Program-made: the position numbers and the translations under genes
The notes under the pieces: model-generated
The model's input: only the letters and a program-made list of their open reading frames with translations
Database searches by the model: none
What the model was told of the DNA's origin: nothing
Origin: Mimachlamys varia
Lineage: Eukaryota > Mollusca > Bivalvia > Pectinida > Pectinidae
Reading direction: 5' to 3'
Assembly: GCA_947623455.1 (NCBI GenBank)
Contig: OX392538.1
Span: forward strand, 2,480,001-2,544,000
DNA: 64,000 nucleotides
Part shown: in pieces, positions 56,131-64,000 of the stretch
Position numbering within the stretch: the stretch's first letter is position 1
Layout of the letters: every line of letters begins with the position of its first letter

Positions 56131-57163
56131 AGACCTCGTCTATATTGGATACCTAAACTGCACAAAGATCCTTATAAACAGCGCTTTATCGATGCGTCTG
56201 CGAATTGTTCGAACGAACGTTTATCAAAACGTCATACCATCATTTTTTTATATTATCATAGTATTATAGTGACACTGTATAATCCATGAGTTGAATTAAC
56301 GGGGTGTGGATTTTTGATAAACTCGGAGGATTTCTGAACAATTTTAAGAACCCTTCATAAATATGTTTTGCATCAACACTAAAAATGGGAATAAGTGGAT
56401 TCCTGGTAGACACTACTCTGTCGGTTAGTATGTTTTCACATGGTTTTCACAAAAGCCACTTTTGATATTGAAATTGTCTTTTACTTTTGACTCGGCTGGA
56501 TTAGTATTTTTTTTATGAATGATAGTTTAAAGTTGGATAAAAGATCAGTAGAGCAATTAATAATAACAACGATGAAATGTTGCTTATAATGACCAAAGTG
56601 AAGTTTCGGTATCAAATAAAGACGAGGCAGGTCAGCGTCGATTCGTTATTTTATTAAATATCGCGATTTCCGTGTTTTGATGTCAACTGTTGACAAACAA
56701 CACATGGATTCGAGAGATGCAGGTTGATCAGAACTGTGTTTTATTATCGCAATTGTTGTTGCATTAAAATATCTGTATCTTTAAGTGATACGAAGCTCAT
56801 TAGTGTGTTTACTTGGTGTGTTGAAATGTTTGCTTGGATGTGACAAAGATCTACATGGCGGGTGTCGTCGATGAAGCTGAAGACGCTTACTCTTCCGGAA
56901 CAACTGGTATAATTCTCCTGTGCTTTTACAAGGGTCTCCATGTAAATCTTATCTTTGATGCTTTCATGAATGTGATCTAAATTTACATGGACTGTGTCGT
57001 CGATGAAGCAGATGACGCTTACTCTTTCGGAACACCTGGTCCTACACATGTATTCTCTCGTGCTTTTGAGACAGTTTCTATATTTTTTTTTATTTTTTTC
57101 CCTATTTTGCCTCCAGTTTAATCGATTTTGATTTCGGATTATGGTTTTGTTGACGCTTTGGTA
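56131..57163 (+). mobile_element. Penelope-like element remnant, copy P14
   Basis: 56131-56235 holds early RT codons RPRLYWIPKLHKDPYKQRFI, the only copy here that keeps this N-terminal RT region. The W-P-K-L-H-K motif resembles the LPKIHK motif of Penelope-like reverse transcriptases. 56649-56790 has C-terminal RT codons. The 3' tail (56800-57163) is internally duplicated: GTCGTCGATGAAGC occurs at 56867 and again at 56998, and the terminus GTTGACGCTTTGGTATTCTC lies near 57150. The central catalytic region is missing. Confidence 0.6.
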
Positions 57164-57185
57164 TTCTCTGATGTTTTTCATATTT

Positions 57186-57468
57186 CGCCCCTAGTTTACT
57201 ACGATCAACATGGACAGCTTACTACTAAACTATACTATGGACATGATGACTTCAATTTCCTATCGAGAACTTACTTAGATGTGACAAGTATTTACATGGC
57301 GGGTGTCGATGAAGCAAAGGACGCTTACTCTTCTGCAACACCTGGTCTTATTTATTCTCTTTACAAGGGTATACATGTAGGTCTTTCCTTTTTTCATATT
57401 TTGCTCCGGGTTTAATCGATTCTGAGTTATGATTATGATTTTGTTGACGCTTCGGTATTCTCTAATAT
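57186..57468 (+). mobile_element. Penelope-like remnant, copy P15
   Basis: A short RT piece (YDQHGQLTTKLYYGHDDFNF, 57201-57260) joins directly to the 3' tail (GGCGGGTGTCGATGAAGCAA to GTTGACGCTTCGGTATTCTC). It lies in tandem behind P14 in the same orientation. Confidence 0.65.
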
Positions 57469-57469
57469 G

Positions 57470-58175
57470 TTTCTAATTACCAACATCTGGAATTGTTATA
57501 CAGATGCATGGTTACATAGTATTTCATATTTCGATAAAACAGCCAATCAAGCAGGCCTTGTACTTTTTGCAGAACAAAATGTAAAAAAGGGGCAGCTTTT
57601 GAATGGAAACACATGCGTGCGTAAACTCAGTTGTTTCCACTTGTGTCCTTTACCTTTGATATTTGTTTTGTCCTGAAGTAGCCCTTCAGTGGGGAAAACG
57701 GAAACACGTCATACAATTACGCTACATTTTGTACGTCACACAATTACGTTACGTTACACTCGGCCTTTAATCGGATATTTCCGGAAGATTGAAACAAACC
57801 GGAATTTCTTTCAGCTGACGTCTGTTTCCGTCGCATTAATCTGTCGTTATCTCTGTCTTAAGAAGCTTTGTTTTCTTGGGTTTATTTCTCGACTTGCCGA
57901 CTTAAAATTATAGAGATTGTATTTCTTTCCCAATCATTACATAACTGAATCTCGGTAAATATTAGAGATTTACTAAAGCTACATTCTTTTAAGCCTTTGC
58001 TCTTGTCATATTAATGTTTGCAAACAAGGATCAAGTCATTAAATGCCTTATACGCAGACACAGCCACATACTTATTATGTAGATTGTTAAGAAGTGTAAT
58101 AAGAATATTATGGTGGTTAGTCTTTAGCTTATTCTTATTTGAATAGTTGACCTGGTAGATTTTACTTACTCTTTA
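57470..58175. other. Non-coding stretch
   Basis: No gene recognised. A repeated 'cacacaattacgttac' motif occurs at 57705-57755. Confidence 0.45.
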
Positions 58176-58177
58176 AA

Positions 58178-58822
58178 AAAGTCAGAGAATACCAAAGCGT
58201 CAACAAAACCATAATCTGAACTCAAGTTAGATTAATCTAAAGGCAAAATAGGAGCAAAAGAAAGATTGACCTGGAAACTCTCGTGAAAAGTATAAGAGAA
58301 TACGACCAGGTGTTCCGAAAGAGTAAGCGTCATCTGCTTCATCGACGACACGGACCATGTAAATCTAGATCACATCCAAGTAAGCATCAAGTTCTCAAAA
58401 GGAGAACCGAGTATCATTGTCAATCACAACAACTAAACACACTAATGAGCATACTCAAAAAGATCCATCTTCATATCACTTAAAGATACAGATTATTTCT
58501 GAATGAGACAAAGATGGTGACCATAAAACTTGCTCATAGTTCTAGATTTTGTTAACGCTTCGGTATTCTCTTATTAATTATCTATCAACCTGCTTCTCTC
58601 AAATCCTTGTGTTGTTAGTTTGTTTGTTGGCAGTCGACATCGATCACGAAATTCACGATACCTAGAGCAAGCCCTAAAATACCAAATCAACTGCGACATG
58701 TAAACACCATTGGTTGGAGAAGCAGGGATGTTACTATCAAGAAATGGAAAGTTTACGATCGGAAAATTAAAATCATCACGTTTATCTAATAGCTTAGTAG
58801 TAAGCTTTCCAAATGAATCCAT
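58178..58822 (-). mobile_element. Penelope-like RT and 3' tail, copy P16
   Basis: Minus strand: RT codons GKLTTKLLDKRDDFNFPIVN, FPFLDSNIPASPTNGVYMSQ, LIWYFRACSRYREFRDRC from 58822 to about 58590, then C-terminal KFYGHHLCLI codons near 58530, then the whole 3' tail to the terminus AATACCAAAGCGTCAACAAA at 58188. Between the two RT parts (58545-58582) lies an inserted ~37-bp piece that reads as the family's own terminal motif (GTTAACGCTTCGGTATTCTC on the plus strand). Confidence 0.7.
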
Positions 58823-59059
58823 AAAGGAAATCCAACGTCTAATGAAAAATACCTGAATATTAGCTGCACAAGTGAAATATATGTCGTATTCTGTTTATAA
58901 CACTTTCAGAACAAAGTATATCCAGACAGCTTTTCGTTTTCCATAGTGTTATATGTGAACGGTGTTTTGACTGGTCAACCAGAAAACGTGATATTTTCCA
59001 CTTGATACTTATGTTTCACTTAAAGAATGAATAACGTTCTGCTTCTACAATAGTTACAT

Positions 59060-59215
59060 CAATTTTGGATTCCCTCCTTTTGGTCCCTAGCATCACTGAC
59101 GTGTCCCAGAAGGACGAAACAGCTGTATGGTGCAGTTTAATTCTTTTTTTTTCGGCATACAGTATAACTAAATTTTAGAGGTACAGCGTATGTGTGTGTT
59201 ACGTCATCTTTCGAT
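59060..59215 (+). repeat. Interspersed repeat E, copy 4
   Basis: 'ggattccctccttttggtcc', AGAAGGACGAAACAGCTGTA, TTTTCGGCATACAGTATAAC and GGTACAGCGTATGTGTGTG, matching 50095-50235. Confidence 0.65.
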
Positions 59216-59219
59216 ATTT

Positions 59220-59925
59220 TACTGGTAAAAATGTAAAAAATATCAGTATGTTCACGTTAAGCCCATTGTCTGGTGTTATCTTCCACATAAACCAGACTGT
59301 AAGCACCTTGAAATTCACATTATATTTGATAGATGGAGTCTCTCGATACTTAGCGATACTTAGGACCTTTCATAAAAAGCCCCTGTAGTTTTATGTTAGG
59401 GATAATGTTCAGATGACCAGTAATTACTTGCCCAGCTGGATAAAACTAATATAGATACAATGTAGCAAACATTGGAACATGATGAATGAGGGGTCATTCT
59501 AGGGTCATATATATATTCAATTGAAGCTCGTTATCAAACGTTTAGTCGCAATAGGTACAGAATAACTTTAGGGACTCGTAGGTGTACTTGTATAGTGTAA
59601 GTAATGTTGGAGGCTCCATGTAACTTGAAGATACTTTACCATTCTTTGTTTTGTTTCGTGTGTCATCGTTTTAACTTTAGCACGCTCAAATTGTGTGTCA
59701 GTTTTATTCCATTATGATGTCATGGACGTGAATTGAGGTGTAAAATGTAATTGTTTACGTTACCTCATTTCCCTGGGTACTTTGTCATTCAAGCACAGAA
59801 ATAAGACTATTAAAACCATGTGTTGTTTTTATCTTTCCTTAATGTTGATCAGTTTTTAACTTAACTTACTTTAACTTAGTTTATTCTGAACGCTGGCATT
59901 AATTGCCTTTCTATTCAGACATCGT
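59220..59925. other. Non-coding stretch
   Basis: Nothing recognised. An AACTTAACTTACTTTAACTT run near 59856-59880 may belong to the 3' end of the adjacent LINE. Confidence 0.45.
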
Positions 59926-60193
59926 CCATGAGATATACAAAAATATAACAATGTTTATGTTGTGACGTTACTCCAAAGTTTGTCCAAACGGTTTTCAAAG
60001 CTGCTTAAGTTTGATGCTTCAACTAAATTTTCTGGTAAAGAGTTCCAACTGTCAATAATACTTGTGTAAACGAATATTTCTTCATGTCAGACATCTTTCT
60101 TTGGTTTATCTTGGCTTAGTGAATGTCCCCGGGTCCTTCTCTTTTTCTCTATTGGCAGAAGTCGGTGTGATGCTCTTGTCTCATAGCCTCCTC

Positions 60194-60385
60194 TCAACAT
60201 TTTAAAATTTCAATCATGTCGCCCCTATTTCGTCTATGTAGTAACGAATGGAATTTAAGGCCACACAACCGTTCCTCGTACGAAAGATCCGTCATTCCTG
60301 GTAGTAATTTCATAGCTCGCCGTTGAATGCTTTCTAAGCAGATCAACGTCCTCTTATTTGTATGGTTTCCATACGCATGTTCCAT
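60194..60385 (-). pseudogene. LINE RT C-terminal fragment
   Basis: 63-codon frame with CLESIQRRAMKLLPGMTDLS YEERLCGLKFHSLLHRR and RGDMIEILK, the conserved IQRRATK..LPG and L.YEERL...L.SL..RR.RGDM blocks near the end of CR1/jockey-type LINE ORF2. Continues, out of frame, to about 59940. Confidence 0.8.
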
Positions 60386-60413
60386 ACTCTACATTTTGCC
60401 GAACTAAGGCCTT

Positions 60414-60656
60414 TTACAGTAAGCAGAACGATTTGTTATCTAAGTATGTATGTGCTATTCTGATGGCTCCAATTATTCGATTCGCTTTGTTTAAGGTTGC
60501 TTGTAAAATATGTCTTAAGTTTAATTTATTATCGACAATTATTCCAACGTCTGTCTCTTCTATGTCCTCTGATGGCATTACTGGTGTTCTCATAACATCA
60601 ACATCCTGATATAAATGCAAACTATTGAAAATTATATACTTCTTTCCTAAATTCAT
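60414..60656 (-). pseudogene. LINE RT thumb region fragment
   Basis: 80-codon frame with VGIIVDNKLNLRHILQATLN KANRIIGAIR, matching the DLGVxxDxKL and KANRxLGxIRR blocks that follow the catalytic core in CR1/jockey-type LINE polyproteins. The YADD core itself is missing because of 5' truncation. Ends at YLDNKSFCLL, where the frame shifts. Confidence 0.8.
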
Positions 60657-60894
60657 TACTTTGTATTTATTCGGTGGAAATTAAGCAGCCATTTTCCCGA
60701 CCATTTTTGTAAATTGTCCATGTCACCCTGAAGATCTGCTGCACTCTTGTGTCTTTTTTTATAGAACCAAAACTGGAAGGTAAGAACATTTTCGTACGGA
60801 AATATATACTTCACATTATGCCAATATATTTGCAAGTTGATATTTTCGCTTTGATTGATTAAATGTGGAAGGAAAACTAATTCGCCTTAAGGAG

Positions 60895-61245
60895 GTTATT
60901 GTTCAAAGTTGACGTAACACACGCATGTGTTGCACCTTTCAAATTTAGTAATGTATACAGTATGCAGAATTTGTTTTTATTAAACTGCACCATACAGCTG
61001 TTTCATCCTTCTAGGACTCCTCAATAATGCTAGGGGCCAAAAAGTGGGGATCCAAAATTTCTCAACTAATGTACATGTAGACGCAGAAGGGTCAGGCGTT
61101 TTTTAGAAGTAAAATTAAACTAGTTCTGTATAATTTCAAATCGTGTACTACGAAAATGTGCATATTATGTACCGTGCCACTACTAGTTTTGTATAGCGAT
61201 GTATCTGTCTGAAACACTTCAGGTCCAAACACAATAATAGTTTTA
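60895..61245 (-). repeat. Interspersed repeat E, copy 5
   Basis: Reverse complement of 49965-50240: 'gttgacgtaacacacgcatg', CACCATACAGCTGTTTCATC, 'aattaaactagttctgtata', 'tactacgaaaatgtgcatat', ACCGTGCCACTA. It extends with CTGAAACACTTCAGGTCCAA, shared with copy 2. Confidence 0.65.
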
Positions 61246-61287
61246 AGAATGAACTGGATCAGCATAGAGATTGGAACATATGAAAAC

Positions 61288-61620
61288 AATTAAAAAATAC
61301 CAAGCGGCAATAAAACAATAATCCAAACTCAAAGTCGATTAAACTAGAGGCAAAATAGGAACAAAAGAAAGATTTACATGGAGACTCTCGTAAAAGCACA
61401 AGATAATAAGACCAGGTGTTCCGGAGGAGTAAGCGAGCGTCTTTTGCGTCAACGACGACATCCGCCATGTAAATCTTGGTCACATCTAAGCAAGCATCAA
61501 TCCTCAAAATGAGAACCGAGTCATCATTGTCATCACAACAAGTAAACACATTAATAAGCAAACTCAAAAACGTCCATCTTCATATCACACAAAGATACAG
61601 AATTATTCTCGATGAGATTA
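61288..61620 (-). mobile_element. Penelope-like 3' tail, copy P17
   Basis: Terminus AATACCAAGCGGCAATAAAA, then GATTAAACTAGAGGCAAAAT, ACCAGGTGTTCCGGAGGAGT and AACGACGACATCCGCCATGT. The upstream UTR (CAACAAGTAAACACATTAAT) and the last RT-proximal bases follow to 61620. An extra GAGC near 61432 disrupts the usual AAGCGTCTTCTGC. Confidence 0.7.
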
Positions 61621-61693
61621 AATGAGATTAACCTTGGCTAATCTGCCACCCCTTATCAGTAAAGTTGACGTAACAAATATAACATATGTTAAG

Positions 61694-61993
61694 GATAATA
61701 GGGGCCACGGTGGCCGAGTGGTTAAGGTGTTCCGACATTCTACCACTTTCCCTCCACTTCTTGGCCGCGTTGGTTAAGGTGTTCCGTCAGTCCACCACTG
61801 GCCCTCCATCTCTGGGTTGCGAGTTCGATTCCCATGTGGGGCAGTTGCCAGGTACTTACCGTAGGTCGGTGGTTTTTCTCCGGGTCTTCCGGCTGTCATC
61901 CACCTCCAAAACCTTGCACGTCCATAAATGGCCATGGGTGTTAATGGGACGTAAAACAAAATAAACCAAACCAAATCAAAGCTAATGATAATA
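61694..61993 (+). mobile_element. tRNA-derived SINE, copy 2 with duplicated head
   Basis: Same family as 17980-18216. Head: GGTGGCCGAGTGGTTAAGGT at 61709. A second, slightly altered head segment (TTGGCCGCGTTGGTTAAGGT) follows at about 61761, then the B box AGTTCGATTCC (about 61822) and the shared body with TGGGACGTAAAACAAAATAA. A 7-bp direct repeat GATAATA flanks it (61694-61700, 61987-61993). Confidence 0.85.
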
Positions 61994-61994
61994 C

Positions 61995-62595
61995 ATATAG
62001 AGTATGCACTATGCACTTTATTAGAAACGAACTGTGGTGTTTACTGTCCCAGCAAAACGGAACAAAGGCATTAGGTACATGAACGAAGCTTGCCACATAC
62101 CTGTCACTGAACTTCTGCATTTCAAAATAGACATAATGTGCGTTGTACCTACAACTCACAGTAATATGTCCCTAGATCTGTAACTCTACTTGTACATGTA
62201 GAGATAAATTCGGTATCCAGCCCGGGACAGACAGATATGCATTTGTCTCATTACCATAAGTTGTTATAACGTTTTGGTAATACATTTGATTTATAGTTCA
62301 TTGATTTGAATTTAGGACCCATGAACAAAAGAATACGATGAATCGCCAAGCTTGTAAACATAATACAGGAAAGTAATACATGACTCGTGTGAGTTAGGTA
62401 TATTTTATTTGTCATAATCCAGAAAATTACAATATATATAGACATTTTATGTAGTGTATCTCTAGGTACAGTGTAATATATACATACAGAGGGTCATACT
62501 CGTCTCTTTTGATTCTCAGGTACAAAAATAGAACATGCTGCGCACCAACAGTATGATAGAGAATCGAAAACTATGACACAATTAACAGGTCCCTA
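61995..62595. other. Non-coding stretch
   Basis: Nothing recognised. Confidence 0.5.
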
Positions 62596-62597
62596 GC

Positions 62598-62940
62598 AGT
62601 ACGCTCATCGGTCAGGGCCCCGAGTCGTGACCACGCCCACTCAACAAAGTATGCTCATCGGTCAGGGCCCAAGTCGTGACCAAGCCCACTCAACAAAGTA
62701 TGGTGAAACGCCAGGCCCCAAGTCGAGGATAAGCCCACTCAACAAAGTACGCTCATTGGTCAGGGCCCCTAGTCGTGACCACGCCCACTCAACAAAGTAT
62801 GCTGATACGTCAGGGCCCAAGTCGTGACCACGCCCACTCAACAAAGTATGCTCATACGTCAGGGCCCAAGTTGTAACCACGCCCACTCAACAAAGTATGT
62901 TCATACGCCAGGACTCAAGTCGTGGATACGGCCACTCACC
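62598..62940. repeat. 49-bp tandem array, about seven copies
   Basis: Units of TATGCTCATCGGTCAGGGCC, CAAGTCGTGACCACGCCCAC and TCAACAAAG spaced 49-50 bp apart, clearly more GC-rich than the flanks. Open frames across it are by-products. Confidence 0.9.
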
Positions 62941-62944
62941 AAGA

Positions 62945-64000
62945 GACACGCTAAGTTATATTGGAACTCAGTCAATAAGTTAACTTTATGTTTAGTCACT
63001 AAAGCATTCTTGGAACGTACAAAGTTTGTAAAGTATTACTTACATTGTTCCAAATGTCCAAAACACATTTTGTTTCACAACATGTTTTATCTATTGTCTA
63101 TCTACATTAAATGTTCAAAATTAATTAATGTTTTTGTTGCATAAAATATGAAAAAAAACTCAAATATGTTACTGAAGTTAAAATTTTAGAATGATAGGGA
63201 AAATGATATACTGTGTAACACGTTAACAGACAAAGTGCGATTTGGACAATATGGCACTGATGGTACGATGATATCGGTTAAATATCGGAACAACAATTCA
63301 ATACCACATCCAAACAGGTACGTAGGTCGTGTATATACATGTTATGGGTATCCAAAACATACAAGTACGAGCAAAGTATTAAATCAGAGGAATTAAGCCA
63401 CGAGATGTATATAATAATAAAACATCAGATATTCCTATGGTGACCAAACATCCAATACAAGTCGGAAAGTGGATTTAATTTGTTACGGTTACCTCCCCTT
63501 GTTCCTCAGAGAGCTGAGCGTCTTTCACAAGGCCCGATAGCTCTGTGCATATTCTAAATAGTGAAACGAGACTATGGTGAATGGGCAGTTGATCTGATGT
63601 CGCTTAAGACGAAACAAAAAATGTGAAACAGGATGAATGTTGTATAAGGTAGCATGATACACTAGACATATATAGACGGGGCACATGGGTGATAACATAC
63701 GGACATGTAACACTGTTTAGTGATTGGTCAAATGAGGAAAATGTAATGAATATTAACACATATAAATAAAATAGTCAGGGATTACACTGAACACTGCTGA
63801 TAAACATATAGTCTAGTGTAACATATGATACCGTGAATATTTAAATGATGGACCTAATCAATGAAATGATATACCCTTTTCTACGGGTACCGTGCAGATT
63901 ATATATTTCATTTTTATGTCATCGAACTACCCAAAACTATGAATCCGTAGTTTGAAATAGATTGTTTGATAAAATGTCTATAAACCACTAATTTGTCAGT
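62945..64000. other. Non-coding stretch
   Basis: No gene or repeat recognised. Confidence 0.5.

Larger units (their letters stand above)
59885..60770 (-). mobile_element. CR1/jockey-like LINE, 3' end fragment
   Basis: 5'-truncated minus-strand copy holding the end of the reverse-transcriptase ORF and the 3' UTR. Translated pieces in order: LQGDMDNLQKWSGKWLLNF (about 60725-60670), GIIVDNKLNLRHILQATLNK ANRIIGAIRIA, IESIQRRAMKLLPGMTDLSY and EKKRRTRGHS. These are the characteristic thumb and C-terminal blocks of CR1/jockey-type LINE reverse transcriptases. Several frame breaks show it is dead. Confidence 0.85.

Noticed and set aside
62598..62940. CRISPR-like array
   Set aside because: Units are contiguous with no unique spacers, and the genome is eukaryotic; a plain minisatellite.

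Overview
The window is AT-rich, intron- and repeat-dominated eukaryotic DNA with no bacterial-style operons and no host protein-coding gene that I can recognise. The tRNA-derived SINEs, CR1-like and other LINE fragments, a high-copy YIDD-type reverse transcriptase family and a Ty3/gypsy element suggest a marine lophotrochozoan, most likely a bivalve mollusc. This is inference from repeat style, not from a host gene. Almost all of the short open frames are chance frames in intergenic DNA.

Layout. 1-4,650: nothing recognisable. 4,650-15,830: a patchwork of diverged, tandemly duplicated blocks interleaved with retroelement 3' ends, a 360-bp interspersed repeat, a fold-back element, a ~77-bp minisatellite (11,863-13,027), a 33-bp degenerate array and a C-rich tract. 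16,200-17,720: a 5'-truncated LINE on the minus strand. 17,980-18,216: a tRNA-derived SINE. 20,200-23,290: several copies of a Penelope-like reverse transcriptase family, one with an in-frame heptapeptide expansion just after its catalytic motif. 23,395-24,116: a 57-bp minisatellite. 24,130-31,370: mostly featureless. 31,375-32,440: inverted retroelement fragments and a fold-back element with CRE-like sites.

32,637-40,155 holds the best-defined object: a full-length LTR retrotransposon with 1.38/1.37-kb LTRs, a 5-bp target duplication (GTATG), a tRNA-Leu-like primer site, and gag, protease, integrase, reverse transcriptase and RNase H. Integrase lies upstream of reverse transcriptase, the copia-like order seen in the Gmr1 group of Ty3/gypsy elements. 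The LTRs differ by about 0.8 percent, yet the pol region carries several frame breaks.

40,500-41,580: a hairpin element and a bipolar GTGCGCAC array. 42,300-64,000: further copies of the same families (Penelope-like tails, CR1-like LINE, SINEs, fold-backs) and several minisatellites (30, 26, 89, 45 and 49 bp). The genes do not form a pathway. The shared theme is mobile-element insertion followed by local tandem amplification of element and host segments.
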